Positions 20,507 through 29,873 of a DNA stretch of 64,000 nt are shown here, piece by piece (within the stretch, counting starts at the first letter, position 1; each line of letters starts with the position of its first letter). Location of the stretch: assembly GCA_003281685.1 (NCBI GenBank), contig QCBH01000006.1, positions 1 through 64,000 of the forward strand. The letters are read 5' to 3'. Origin of the DNA: Prochlorococcus sp. AG-347-E23 (GTDB lineage: Bacteria > Cyanobacteriota > Cyanobacteriia > PCC-6307 > Cyanobiaceae). The notes beneath the pieces are model-generated. The model saw only the letters and a program-made list of their open reading frames with translations, was not told the origin of the DNA and ran no database searches. Both the position numbers and the translations under genes were made by a program.

Positions 20507-21253
20507 TCAACTTGCCAAAGATGTTGCTGTTTCGCCAACTCTCTGAGATGCATAACCAATCCCTCTAACAGTTAATATTAATTCTGGGTTTCTTGGATCT
20601 GGCTCCAATTTACCTCTTAGTCTTGCAACATATACATCTACAACTCTTAAATCTGCCGCTCTACGAGGAGGATAGCCCCACAACTGTTCCAAAATTTCTG
20701 CTCGAGGAACAACCTTACCAGGTTCGTCAAATAACAACTCTAGGAGACTAAATTCAGTATAAGTTAGACTAATTCTATCTCCAGCTCGAGAAACTTGTCT
20801 GCGATTAGTATCAACAACTAAACTTCCAAATTTCATAACTCCTTTTCCTGAAGGAACTTCTTTGGTTTCAGTAACCGATACAGTTGGCCCCATTCTTCTC
20901 AATATTGTAGCTATTCTGGCCTCTAACTCTTTTGGGCTAAATGGTTTAGATAAGTAATCATCAGCTCCTAAATCCAAACCAGCAACTCTCTCTGAAATGG
21001 CTTCTAGAGCGGTTAAGAATATTATTGGTACTACTGACTCAGCTCTAATTCTTCTACAAACAGCAAATCCATCCATTTTTGGAAGCATAACATCAAGAAC
21101 TATTAAGTCAGGGGAATCCCTGTGGAAAGATTCAAGAGCTTCTTCGCCGTTAGTGGCTGAATAAACTTGATATCCAGCTAGTTGAAGCCTCGTAACTAAT
21201 ACCTTCAAAACTGCTGGTTCATCATCAACAACTAAAATTCTTGCTTTTGACAT
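20507..21253 (-). CDS. rpaB: OmpR-family response regulator, likely RpaB
   Basis: A 248-residue two-component regulator. The receiver domain has the acidic pair at D10-D11, phospho-acceptor D54, the TAL switch at 81-83 and K103. The C-terminal winged-helix DNA-binding domain spans about 140-240. Segments such as GADDYLSKPFSPKELEARI, SLTYTEFSLLELL and VRGIGYASQRV are closest to RpaB/Ycf27, the essential cyanobacterial regulator of light-stress and photosystem genes that binds HLR1 elements. RpaA-type orthologues differ in these blocks. The exact orthology is inferred from remembered sequence patterns. Confidence 0.82.
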   Translation of the reverse strand: MSKARILVVDDEPAVLKVLVTRLQLAGYQVYSATNGEEALESFHRDSPDLIVLDVMLPKMDGFAVCRRIRAESVVPIIFLTALEAISERVAGLDLGADDYLSKPFSPKELEARIATILRRMGPTVSVTETKEVPSGKGVMKFGSLVVDTNRRQVSRAGDRISLTYTEFSLLELLFDEPGKVVPRAEILEQLWGYPPRRAADLRVVDVYVARLRGKLEPDPRNPELILTVRGIGYASQRVGETATSLAS

Positions 21254-21432
21254 AGTTAAAAAAAGATTTCTCGATATTTCAAAGCAAAGAACTATTGCAT
21301 TGAAAATTTATTCTAACAATTAAAAATATAACATTATGAACCCACATAGAGATATTCCATAGGTTTAAAAAAATTTTAAATAATTTAAGATATAAATTTT
21401 TTAAAGCACTTTTTACTTCTTGACGAAATTTA

Positions 21433-21981
21433 TTACCACAATTTTCTTCTTGAAAATTTCAACATCCTTATAAGTTGGGAGCAAATAAAGGGAGCAAACA
21501 AACCTGTCAAAAAAACTTCAGCTAAGATATTTTTTACACCGGGAATAAACATTAAAAAAATACCATCTGAAAAATTTCTAAACAAAATTTGTGCAAGATA
21601 AAGAGTACCGCATATAAAACTTCCAAAAGAACAAATTAAACCATACCTAAAATGTCCCACCAAAATATCCCTATTTGATTTAATTCTCCCAAAGAAAAAT
21701 CCACAAAAAATTAGGCCTGGAATTTGAGTAAAACTTTCATTTAAAGTTAGAGAATCTAAGATTAGACCTAAAAACAAACCAAATACTAATCCATTAATTG
21801 ATCCATTAATCATTGCCCAAGGCAATAACCAAAATAACGGCCAATAAGGCTGAACTCCTAAAAATCCAAGCCAACTAGGGTGCCACAAAAAAATAATTGG
21901 GATAAAAATAAAGCTTATAATGGATAATTTTTTGGTAAAAAATTTATTCATTAAATATTTAATTTCAAGATTTGCACCCAA
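21433..21981 (-). CDS. mreD: rod shape-determining membrane protein MreD
   Basis: A 182-residue multi-pass membrane protein with about five hydrophobic segments. It sits at the MreD position of an mreB-mreC-mreD operon and overlaps the end of mreC by 31 bases. The PYWPLFWLLPWAMINGS and GLFLGLILDSLTL segments fit MreD, a poorly conserved partner of the elongasome. Assignment rests on topology and gene order more than on motifs. The start may be further in: an in-frame ATG sits at residue 11 (MNKFFTK), which would reduce the overlap. Confidence 0.88.
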   Translation of the reverse strand: MGANLEIKYLMNKFFTKKLSIISFIFIPIIFLWHPSWLGFLGVQPYWPLFWLLPWAMINGSINGLVFGLFLGLILDSLTLNESFTQIPGLIFCGFFFGRIKSNRDILVGHFRYGLICSFGSFICGTLYLAQILFRNFSDGIFLMFIPGVKNILAEVFLTGLFAPFICSQLIRMLKFSRRKLW

Positions 21982-22700
21982 TCAATTAAGTGAGGTTTTG
22001 CCAAAAGTGAAATTTTTGCCGTTTTTTTTGATTGGGATGTCTCATCTATAGATTGGACAATACCAATGGGGATATTTGGAGGTAATAAAGAACTAGCAGG
22101 AGAAGATGATACAAAATCTCCGACTTTTATATCAGCCTCTTTTGAATAAAGTATTAAACTAGGATGATCATCTCCTGAACCAACCAGTAATCCATTAATT
22201 TGACTTCTATCAACCCATACACCTAATTTACTTTCTGGAGAAGTTATTAAAGTAACTGACGAAGTAAATAAAGAAGTATTGTTTACTCTTCCTAATAATC
22301 CTCCTGGGCCAGTAACAGTACTACCAATTTCCACTCCATCTTTTGAACCTTTGTTTAAGATTATTTGTCTCCACCAACCTCCTGTTTTTCTCGAAATAAC
22401 TGCTGCTGAAATATTATCATTGTTGGATGATTGTTGAAGAGATAAGATTTCCCGCAATCTTATATTATCCTTGTTCAGAAGATTTGATTTTATTAAAGAT
22501 TCTTGATTGATACTCTGTAGAATAACTTCTTTTTGAAATTGACCAGGCCAAAAAGGCCTAGAAATAAAGTAAAAAAAATCTTTATATAAAGATCCTTTTG
22601 AAATCCTTACAAAGACTAAAAATAAAAAGATTCCTAAAAATATCCAAATTTTCTTTTTATGCCACCAACGACTAGAAGAAATTCGTCGGATATTTAACAT
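21951..22700 (-). CDS. mreC: rod shape-determining protein MreC
   Basis: A 249-residue periplasmic scaffold of the cell-wall elongation machinery. It has one N-terminal membrane helix (about residues 17-32), a short coiled coil (residues about 65-90) and the beta-rich MreC core, including VISRKTGGWWRQIILNKGSKDG and the GPGGLLGRV block. The C-terminus ends in a beta-strand region, HLIDWVQILKLNI. It lies 4 bases after mreB and overlaps mreD, a classic translationally coupled operon. Confidence 0.95.
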   Translation of the reverse strand: MLNIRRISSSRWWHKKKIWIFLGIFLFLVFVRISKGSLYKDFFYFISRPFWPGQFQKEVILQSINQESLIKSNLLNKDNIRLREILSLQQSSNNDNISAAVISRKTGGWWRQIILNKGSKDGVEIGSTVTGPGGLLGRVNNTSLFTSSVTLITSPESKLGVWVDRSQINGLLVGSGDDHPSLILYSKEADIKVGDFVSSSPASSLLPPNIPIGIVQSIDETSQSKKTAKISLLAKPHLIDWVQILKLNI

Positions 22701-22704
22701 ACTA

Positions 22705-23757
22705 TTAGTCTCTTATCGCGTTCCTTATAAAGTCTGGAGTATCAACAACTCTTTTAAGTTTTTTAAAATCATCAAGAACCTCCCCACATCCATTAACTAC
22801 ACAAAGCAGAGGATTTTCTGCTATGTGAGTAAAAATTCCCGTTTCATCACTCAATAAATCATTAATGCCTCTAACTAAAGCTCCACCACCTGCAAGCATA
22901 ATCCCTCTATCAACAATATCTGCGGCAAGTTCAGGAGGAGTTCGCTCTAAAGTTCTTTTTACAGCTTCAACTATTTTGCTCAGTGTTTCAGACATAGCTT
23001 CTCTAATTTCTCCTGAAGTTAAAGTGACTGACCTAGGAAGACCAGATAAAAGATGTAAACCTCTCACCTCTAAAGTAGTTTTATCAAATTCATCATCTGG
23101 GAATGCAGAACCAATCTTAATCTTAATATCTTCTGCAGTTCTCTCTCCAACAACTAAATTATGAACTTTTTTAAGGTATAAGGCAATTGATTCATTTATT
23201 TCGTCGCCAGCTATTCGTACAGATTCACTTAATACAGTTCCACCCAAACTTAATACTGCAACCTCAGTAGTTCCACCACCAATATCAACAATCATAGTAC
23301 CAATTGGCTCAGTTACTGGTAATGATGCACCTATTGCTGCTGCAACAGGTTCATCTATCAAGTGAACTTCTCTCGCTCCTGCCAATCCAGCTTCTCTTAC
23401 GGCTCTTCGCTCGACACTTGTAACTCCACTTGGAATACCAATAACTATTCTTGGAGCAACTATACCCTTGCCTTCGTTACATTTTTGAATAAATGTTTTT
23501 ATCATTTGCTCCGCAGCATCAAAATCTGCAATAACACCATCTCTAAGCGGTCTTACTGCTCTAATATTGCCAGGCGTTCTTCCAAGCATTAACTTTGCTT
23601 CTTTACCAACAGCCAATGGAATCCCTTCCTCTAAATCCATAGCTACTACAGAAGGCTCTTGTAAAATAACGCCCTTACCTGATACGTGTATAAGGGTGTT
23701 GGCCGTCCCCAAATCTATGCCAATATCTCTTGAAAATTTAAATCTGTTAAAAATCAC
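22705..23757 (-). CDS. mreB: rod shape-determining actin MreB
   Basis: A 350-residue bacterial actin that organises cell-wall synthesis along the membrane. ATP-binding motifs are visible: phosphate 1 [10 protein letters not shown] at about 13-22, phosphate 2 [17 protein letters not shown], and the adenosine motif [14 protein letters not shown]. Connector blocks such as [21 protein letters not shown] are typical. It is the first gene of mreBCD and diverges from ssb over about 130 bases. Confidence 0.97.
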   Translation of the reverse strand: MIFNRFKFSRDIGIDLGTANTLIHVSGKGVILQEPSVVAMDLEEGIPLAVGKEAKLMLGRTPGNIRAVRPLRDGVIADFDAAEQMIKTFIQKCNEGKGIVAPRIVIGIPSGVTSVERRAVREAGLAGAREVHLIDEPVAAAIGASLPVTEPIGTMIVDIGGGTTEVAVLSLGGTVLSESVRIAGDEINESIALYLKKVHNLVVGERTAEDIKIKIGSAFPDDEFDKTTLEVRGLHLLSGLPRSVTLTSGEIREAMSETLSKIVEAVKRTLERTPPELAADIVDRGIMLAGGGALVRGINDLLSDETGIFTHIAENPLLCVVNGCGEVLDDFKKLKRVVDTPDFIRNAIRD

Positions 23758-23890
23758 AATAGAAATTCTTATTTATAAATAATATATCTATTTTTTGTTA
23801 AGCTTTCATAATTCTCTTGTTTAGTTATGAATAGAACGCATAACTTTGAGCAGAACCTAAAAATATGAGTAGTATAAAAAGAAAAAAATT

Positions 23891-24262
23891 ATGGAAATTA
23901 ACACTATTAACCTGGTTGGCAGAGCCGGTAGAGAGCCTGATGTCAGATATTTTGAATCTGGAAGTATCGTAGCTAATTTCACTCTCGCAGTGAACCGAAG
24001 AAGTAGAGATGAGGAGCCTGACTGGTTTAATTTAGAAATATGGGGCAAACAGGCACAAATAGCCGCAGATTACGTTAAAAAAGGATCTTTAATTGGAATC
24101 ACAGGAAGCTTTAAAATTGATAGTTGGAAAGATAAAAATACTGGGGAAGATAGATACAAGCCAGTTGTCAGGGTAGACAGGTTAAACTTACTAAGTTCTC
24201 GAAAAGAGTCTGATAATAACCAATATTCCAACAGCAATAACTCAAGTGAAATTCCTTTCTAA
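23891..24262 (+). CDS. ssb: single-stranded DNA-binding protein
   Basis: A 123-residue OB-fold protein that coats single-stranded DNA during replication and repair. The N-terminus MEINTINLVGRAGREPDVR, the block VANFTLAVNRR and the WFNLEIWGKQAQIAADYVKK region are typical. The C-terminal tail is short and Ser/Asn-rich, ending SSEIPF. It keeps the terminal Pro-Phe that partner proteins bind, with only one acidic residue nearby. It ends on the opposite strand to the DedA gene, with a 4-base overlap. Confidence 0.94.
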   Translation: MEINTINLVGRAGREPDVRYFESGSIVANFTLAVNRRSRDEEPDWFNLEIWGKQAQIAADYVKKGSLIGITGSFKIDSWKDKNTGEDRYKPVVRVDRLNLLSSRKESDNNQYSNSNNSSEIPF

Positions 24263-24918
24263 CCTCTATTTTTTTTCAAAAATCTAATAAGTATTCTTAT
24301 AAAAAAATATAAGAAAATTAAAATTAAAATTGGCTTTACAATATATTTGATTTGATCCAAGTAAGTTTCAATGATTGAATAATTTTCGCCAAATAAATAA
24401 CCTGCATAAGTGAGCAGTGTTACCCATATCAAGCTCCCAAATGTAGTCCATATCAAAAATTTTCTTAATGGCATAAGTTCTATGCCAGCTGGAACTGAAA
24501 TCAAAGTTCTTATACCTGGTACTAATCGGCCCCAAAAAACTAAAGAGACCCCGTACTTATCAAACCAACTTTTACTTTTACTTAAATCATTGGAAGAAAT
24601 ACCCAGATATTTTCCTTTTTTATCTAAAAAATTTGAAAGTCTTTTTTGATTCACTAATCTTCCTAAATAATACCAAGGCAATGATCCTAAAATAGATCCA
24701 AGTAATCCCCAAAAAACTAAAATATAAAAATTTAATTTTTGTTGATAAACGAAAAACCCACCCAAGGGCATAATAATTTCCGAAGGTATTGGGGGTATTA
24801 TATTTTCTAAAAACATAGCCAAACAAATAGTGAGGTATGCAATTGTTGAATTCTTTTCGACAGCCAAGCTAATGTAGTCTGGGATTGAAGTAAGAAAATT
24901 TACAAAAATTAGACTCAA
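24259..24918 (-). CDS. DedA-family membrane protein
   Basis: A 219-residue integral membrane protein of the DedA/SNARE-associated superfamily, whose members act as lipid flippases/scramblases or envelope transporters. Typical features are ENIIPPIPSEIIMPLGGFF near residues 39-57, the FWGRLVPGIRTLISVPAG block, and several hydrophobic segments including a C-terminal pair. The specific substrate is unknown. It follows ahcY by 2 bases on the same strand, so the two may be co-transcribed. Confidence 0.9.
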   Translation of the reverse strand: MSLIFVNFLTSIPDYISLAVEKNSTIAYLTICLAMFLENIIPPIPSEIIMPLGGFFVYQQKLNFYILVFWGLLGSILGSLPWYYLGRLVNQKRLSNFLDKKGKYLGISSNDLSKSKSWFDKYGVSLVFWGRLVPGIRTLISVPAGIELMPLRKFLIWTTFGSLIWVTLLTYAGYLFGENYSIIETYLDQIKYIVKPILILIFLYFFIRILIRFLKKNRG

Positions 24919-24920
24919 AC

Positions 24921-26339
24921 TTAATATCTATAAAGCTCTGGTTTATAAGGTCCGTCAACAGAAACATTAATATAATCAGCTTGTTCCTTAGTTAATTTTG
25001 TTAATTTTGCACCAATTTTATCAAGATGCAATCTAGCCACCATTTCATCTAAATGTTTTGGTAAAACGTAAACCTCCTTAGCATATTTTTCAGACTTATT
25101 GTAAAGTTCAATTTGGGCTAGGACTTGATTAGTAAAAGAATTACTCATAACAAAACTTGGATGTCCAGTTGCACAACCCAAGTTAACTAATCTACCTTCG
25201 GCTAAAAGGATTATTTTATTGCCACTCGGTAAAGTTATGTGATCTACCTGCGGCTTAATATTTTCCCATGGATAATCTTTCAATGAAGCCACATCAATTT
25301 CATTATCGAAGTGGCCAATATTACAAACTATTGCCTCATCTTTCATCTTTACAAGATTTTCGTTTTTTATTACCTGATAGTTTCCAGTTGCTGTGACAAA
25401 TATATCTATATCCTCCACAACATCGTCTAATGTAACAACACTAAAACCTTCCATTGCAGCTTGAAGAGCACAAATTGGATCAACTTCGGCAACTTTTACA
25501 ATTGCACCAAGTCCTCTTAGCGACTGTGCTGAGCCTTTACCTACATCTCCAAAACCCATCACTAAAGCAACCTTGCCAGCAATCATCACATCAGTAGCAC
25601 GCTTTATGCTGTCAACTAGAGATTCTCGGCAGCCATATAAATTATCAAATTTGCTCTTAGTTACTGAATCATTAACGTTGATAGCGGGGAAAGGTAGAGC
25701 ATTTTGCTTTTGCAGTTGATAAAGTCTTGCAACTCCCGTTGTGGTTTCTTCAGTGACGCCGATAATATTACTCTTAATTCTAGAATAAAAGTTAATATCA
25801 TTTTCCAACTTAGATTTTATAGATTTGAATAATGCAATTTCTTCTTCATTACCGGGATTATTTAAAACAGATAGATCTTTTTCTGCTTTACTGCCAAGTA
25901 TCAATAAGCCAGTTGCATCTCCCCCATCATCAAGAATCATATTCGGAGAGTCGGAGCCCCAATCAAGAATGTAGTGAGTATATTGCCAATATTCATCAAG
26001 AGTCTCACCTTTTTTTGCGTATACAGAAATTCCTTGATCAGCAATAGCTGCAGCCGCATGATCTTGAGTTGAAAAAATATTGCATGAAGCCCATTTCACT
26101 TCTGCGCCAAGATCAACAAGAGTTTCTATTAATACTGCTGTCTGAATAGTCATATGAAGACTTCCAGCTATTTTTGCACCTTTTAGTGGCTTTTCAGATT
26201 GATATTTATCTCTAAGCGCCATTAATCCTGGCATTTCTGTTTCAGCAATTTTAATTTCTTTACGCCCAAAATCTGATAAAGAGATATCAGCAATTACATA
26301 ATTAGGTGTAGAGGTCTTAACCGAATTTGCGATAACCAT
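24921..26339 (-). CDS. ahcY: adenosylhomocysteinase
   Basis: A 472-residue NAD-dependent enzyme that hydrolyses S-adenosylhomocysteine to adenosine and homocysteine, clearing the product of methylations. The N-terminal substrate domain includes [16 protein letters not shown] and [15 protein letters not shown]. The NAD Rossmann motif is [19 protein letters not shown], and the C-terminus ends [11 protein letters not shown], typical for the enzyme. No SAH riboswitch is seen in the short 39-base gap to tsaE. The length includes the loop insertion found in many bacterial enzymes. Confidence 0.97.
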   Translation of the reverse strand: MVIANSVKTSTPNYVIADISLSDFGRKEIKIAETEMPGLMALRDKYQSEKPLKGAKIAGSLHMTIQTAVLIETLVDLGAEVKWASCNIFSTQDHAAAAIADQGISVYAKKGETLDEYWQYTHYILDWGSDSPNMILDDGGDATGLLILGSKAEKDLSVLNNPGNEEEIALFKSIKSKLENDINFYSRIKSNIIGVTEETTTGVARLYQLQKQNALPFPAINVNDSVTKSKFDNLYGCRESLVDSIKRATDVMIAGKVALVMGFGDVGKGSAQSLRGLGAIVKVAEVDPICALQAAMEGFSVVTLDDVVEDIDIFVTATGNYQVIKNENLVKMKDEAIVCNIGHFDNEIDVASLKDYPWENIKPQVDHITLPSGNKIILLAEGRLVNLGCATGHPSFVMSNSFTNQVLAQIELYNKSEKYAKEVYVLPKHLDEMVARLHLDKIGAKLTKLTKEQADYINVSVDGPYKPELYRY

Positions 26340-26378
26340 ATTTAGTAAATACTTTTTCTATTAAACTATAGATGATTT

Positions 26379-26828
26379 TTGTGTAATTTTGTGTTTATTG
26401 AGAATTTAAAAGAGACTTTAAATTTAGGGAAAAAACTGTCAAACAAATTGAATCCCCAATCAATTGTTTTATTACAGGGTCCAATTGGAGCTGGGAAAAC
26501 TTCATTTGTTCAAGGGATTGCTAAAGGCTTATCAATCTGTGAGGAAATTACAAGCCCTACATTTGCTTTATCGCATCACTATAACTCCGGAAAAATACCA
26601 CTAATTCACCTCGATTTATATAGGTTAGACAATGTTTCTTCAGCAAGAGAAGTTTTTTTTTCAGAAGAGGAGGAGGCAATACAAAGACAGGCTATTTTAG
26701 TTATTGAATGGCCAGAATTAATTGAACCAGTTATTGATAATTTCTGGAAAATAGAAATTAGTTACGCAAAAAATTATGGAAGACACTACGAAATAAGAGA
26801 TCCCAAGAATTTATTAACCTTCTCATAA
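26379..26828 (+). CDS. tsaE: tRNA t6A synthesis ATPase TsaE
   Basis: A 149-residue P-loop ATPase that works with TsaB and TsaD to make N6-threonylcarbamoyladenosine at position 37 of ANN-decoding tRNAs. Walker A is GPIGAGKTSFVQG (K40, T41). The ITSPTFALSHHY switch region, the HLDLYRLDN block and VIEWPE complete the family pattern. There is no ATG; the frame can begin at TTG 26379 or GTG 26391, and the true start is open. Its last 43 bases overlap the end of the convergent sugar kinase. Confidence 0.9.
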   Translation: MCNFVFIENLKETLNLGKKLSNKLNPQSIVLLQGPIGAGKTSFVQGIAKGLSICEEITSPTFALSHHYNSGKIPLIHLDLYRLDNVSSAREVFFSEEEEAIQRQAILVIEWPELIEPVIDNFWKIEISYAKNYGRHYEIRDPKNLLTFS

Positions 26829-27784
26829 TATGGCTGTTGCTCGATAGCGCCTTCACCAAGACAAGTTAATAATCCACAAACACCTGCAAACTTAATGCAA
26901 TCTTCTACCTCTATTCCATTTGAAGGATAGCCTGAAGAAATTAATTTGGAAATAAAGCCAGCTAGAAAAGCATCGCCTGCCCCAGTTGTATCAACAATTT
27001 TTTGTGAAGTAGGGGTTTCGGTAATTCCCTGTAATCCGTTGACATACCATATAACGGGATTTTTTCCATCAGTTATTATTACATCTGGTCTATTAGACAA
27101 TTGTTGAGATATTAGCGAAGGATTTTCATGTTCAAAAAACAAAGTCGCTTCTTCCTTAGCAAGTTTTAAAACATGAGCATGATTTAAAAAATTTTTAATT
27201 ATGTTTACTCTTTGATCTTTGCTAATTTTTGATGGAAAACTTGGATTATTCCAAAAGACTTCCCTCCAATTCAAATCAATAACTACTTTGACTTCCAATT
27301 TTTTAGCCTGTTCAACAAGAAAAAAAATAGTCTCTGCTGATATTGGAGATGATAATAAGATCGTTCCCATAACCAAATATTTTGTTTCTAGAAAAGTTTT
27401 CTCCAAATTTAAGATTTCTTTTTCTATTAATTTTTTACTAAGAACTTCGTCTGCAAAGCATGAATGAGAACTTTCCTTAAAGCCTGAAAAAAAACGATCT
27501 CCAAATTGATCTCTATCTACATTAACTACGCGAGTAGATGAATCATTATCTAATTGCAAGAAATCTAAATTAACGCCCAATTGATCAAATTGCGTAATAA
27601 ATTTTTTTCCATAATCATCCTTACCCAATCTTCCTATAAATGTTGAGTCTATTTTTAATTTTCTTAATGCACAAGCAACATTAGCGGGCGCACCGCCCAA
27701 AAAATCTGTAAATCCTTGATTTGACTTATTTCTGATTCTATCTATTAAAGCCTCTCCAATACATATGACCTTTTTCCTTTTCAT
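26786..27784 (-). CDS. PfkB-family sugar kinase, probably fructokinase
   Basis: A 332-residue ribokinase-fold kinase. The N-terminal block VICIGEALIDRI, the DFLGGAPANVACALRKL region, and the catalytic VDTTGAGDAFLAGF near residue 276 place it in the PfkB family. The overall arrangement is most like fructokinases acting on free fructose, but sugar specificity cannot be read directly. An alternative would be another hexose or nucleoside kinase. The gene overlaps tsaE by 43 bases tail to tail. Confidence 0.85.
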   Translation of the reverse strand: MKRKKVICIGEALIDRIRNKSNQGFTDFLGGAPANVACALRKLKIDSTFIGRLGKDDYGKKFITQFDQLGVNLDFLQLDNDSSTRVVNVDRDQFGDRFFSGFKESSHSCFADEVLSKKLIEKEILNLEKTFLETKYLVMGTILLSSPISAETIFFLVEQAKKLEVKVVIDLNWREVFWNNPSFPSKISKDQRVNIIKNFLNHAHVLKLAKEEATLFFEHENPSLISQQLSNRPDVIITDGKNPVIWYVNGLQGITETPTSQKIVDTTGAGDAFLAGFISKLISSGYPSNGIEVEDCIKFAGVCGLLTCLGEGAIEQQPYYEKVNKFLGSLIS

Positions 27785-27872
27785 AAAATGAACGCTTTTC
27801 TTAACTAAGAATAATTTATTAAAAACAAATAATTTTTTTTTGAATTAAAGTTTAATTAAAAACATACTCATA

Positions 27873-28787
27873 GTGTCTTTAAATAAATCTAAAACTTGGA
27901 AGTGGAAAAATTGGGAAATTTCATGGTCTTTATCAAAAGAATCTACTTCTGGAAAAAATATTAAAATTTTACTAGTTCATGGATTTGGGGCATCAAAAAA
28001 CCACTGGAGACATAATCAAGATTGTCTTGGTAAATTTTCAAACTGCTACGCAATTGACTTATTAGGATTTGGGAAAAGCAGTCAGCCAAGTGCTTTATTA
28101 AATTACGAACCTGATAAAGAAAACTCAATTAAATATTCATTTGACTTATGGGGTAATCAAATATCAACATTTTGTGCAGAGATAATAAAATCTCCTGTTT
28201 ACTTGGTAGGAAATTCAATTGGTGGTGTTATTGCATTGAAAGCTGCTGAAATCCTCAAAGATAATTGCAAAGGTGTAATTTTGATTGATTGTGCACAAAG
28301 AACTATGGATGATAAACGTTTAAAAAAAAGTGATATCCTAATGAATCTAGTTAGACCCATCATTAAAACGATTGTCAGACAAAGAGTAATTAGTAATACA
28401 CTTTTTACAAGAGCTGCTAATCCAAAAGTTATAAAGAAAATACTTGAACAAGCTTATCCTACAGGAAAAAATATCGATACAGAATTGATTGAGATACTTT
28501 ATCAACCCTCTCAAAGGAGAAATTCTAAAGAAGCATTTCGTGGTTTTATTAACTTATTTGATGACTATCTTGCTACAGACCTTTTCGATAAAGTTGATGC
28601 TCCAATCCAATTGATTTGGGGTGAAAAAGACCCTTGGGAATCTCTAAATGAAGCAAAAAACTGGAAGAAACAATTTAGGAATATTAAAAGATTAGATATT
28701 ATTAATGGGGCTGGTCATTGTCCTCATGATGAAGAACCTGAAAAAACAAATAAGTTAATAAATGAATTTATTCAAGAAACAAAATAA
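27873..28787 (+). CDS. alpha/beta hydrolase
   Basis: A 304-residue alpha/beta-hydrolase. The nucleophile elbow GNSIGG puts the catalytic serine at 115. The acid is probably in WGEKDPWES, and the histidine in GAGHCPHDEEP near the C-terminus. The oxyanion region LLVHGFGAS and DLLGFGKS are shared with the partial gene at 1-309, so these are paralogues. The substrate is unknown. The start is a GTG at 27873. Its last 16 bases overlap the convergent sigma-factor gene. Confidence 0.9.
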   Translation: MSLNKSKTWKWKNWEISWSLSKESTSGKNIKILLVHGFGASKNHWRHNQDCLGKFSNCYAIDLLGFGKSSQPSALLNYEPDKENSIKYSFDLWGNQISTFCAEIIKSPVYLVGNSIGGVIALKAAEILKDNCKGVILIDCAQRTMDDKRLKKSDILMNLVRPIIKTIVRQRVISNTLFTRAANPKVIKKILEQAYPTGKNIDTELIEILYQPSQRRNSKEAFRGFINLFDDYLATDLFDKVDAPIQLIWGEKDPWESLNEAKNWKKQFRNIKRLDIINGAGHCPHDEEPEKTNKLINEFIQETK

Positions 28788-29773
28788 GCTTCTACATTAT
28801 CACTGAGTCTTCTTAAGCCTCTTAATCCATCTCGCTCTAGATTTCTTACTCGATCTCTACTTATACCTAATACTCTTCCTATACCAGTAAGAGACATTGG
28901 CTCATCACCATCCATTCCATATCTCATTCTTAAAACTCTACATTGAAGATCAGGCAATTGATGTAAAAGAGAATGGAGATCACCTCTCATACAATCCATC
29001 TCTATTTGTTCGTCTGGCAAGTCCTCTCCCCCTGCAAGTAAATCTAATAAAACAGTATCTTCACCATCACCAACTTTAGTTTCGAGACTAACTGGCTGCC
29101 CAGCTTTACACATCAAATCTTTAACATCATCTTCTGGAAGCTCTACATATTTCGCAAGTTCACTTACTGTTGGAGTTCTAGACATTTCTTGACTGAGCTC
29201 TCTTTGGCCTTTTTTTAACTTATTCAACATTTCAGTAATGTGAATTGGTAGCCTTATCGCCCGACTCTTTTCAGCTATTGCCCTAGTAATACCTTGTCTA
29301 ATCCACCAGTATGCATAAGTTGAAAACTTGTAGCCTCTGGCTGGATCAAATTTTTCAACTCCTCTTACCAGTCCAATAGTTCCTTCCTGAATTAAATCTA
29401 AAAGTTCCATATTTCTCTTTGTATATTTTTTTGCAACGCTTACTACCAATCTTAAGTTTGCTGCAACCATTCTTTCTTTGGCTCTTTGTCCAGCTCTTAG
29501 TCTTTTTTTTATTATAGAAGTAGATAAGTTTAATTTGGCCGATAATTCCTCAATACTAGGTTTATCCCCTGTTAGTTCAATAATTTCCAATTCTGCTCTT
29601 TCAACTTGCATGTACTCCTGAACTTGACGACCTAGAGTAATTTCTTGCTCATGCGAGAGTAATGGCACTCTTCCAATATCCCTCAGATATGATCGAACAA
29701 GATCTACATCATTACTAGCTTTGATGCTTGAGATTGACGCTAGTTTATTCTCATTTATTGTTTCAGAAGACAT
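28772..29773 (-). CDS. group 2 sigma-70 family RNA polymerase sigma factor
   Basis: A 333-residue sigma factor with region 1.2 (DLVRSYLRDIGRVPLLSHEQE), region 2 including the -10 recognition segment (GYKFSTYAYWWIRQGITRAI), region 3, and region 4 with the helix-turn-helix SLTGIGRVLGISRDRVRNLE. Region 1.1 is absent and the length is short, which fits the non-essential group 2 factors of cyanobacteria, not the principal SigA. An upstream in-frame ATG at 29806 exists, but 29773 (MSSETINENK) is preferred because the extra residues look unlike sigma N-termini. The exact paralogue name is not assigned. Confidence 0.92.
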   Translation of the reverse strand: MSSETINENKLASISSIKASNDVDLVRSYLRDIGRVPLLSHEQEITLGRQVQEYMQVERAELEIIELTGDKPSIEELSAKLNLSTSIIKKRLRAGQRAKERMVAANLRLVVSVAKKYTKRNMELLDLIQEGTIGLVRGVEKFDPARGYKFSTYAYWWIRQGITRAIAEKSRAIRLPIHITEMLNKLKKGQRELSQEMSRTPTVSELAKYVELPEDDVKDLMCKAGQPVSLETKVGDGEDTVLLDLLAGGEDLPDEQIEMDCMRGDLHSLLHQLPDLQCRVLRMRYGMDGDEPMSLTGIGRVLGISRDRVRNLERDGLRGLRRLSDNVEAYFVS

Positions 29774-29873
29774 GAAATACTTATGATGTTTTGTAAACAA
29801 TACCATTAAGAAATGTAAAGTTAAACAAAAAAATCCACAATTTTACAAAAATGAGAATAAATACCTAGTGAAT

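Noticed and set aside
22865-23782. Several plus-strand frames opposite mreB
   Set aside because: mreB has complete ATP-binding motifs; the antisense frames show no domain pattern.
23857-24048. A 63-codon minus-strand frame at the start of ssb
   Set aside because: It is antisense to the conserved OB-fold of SSB and has no features of its own.
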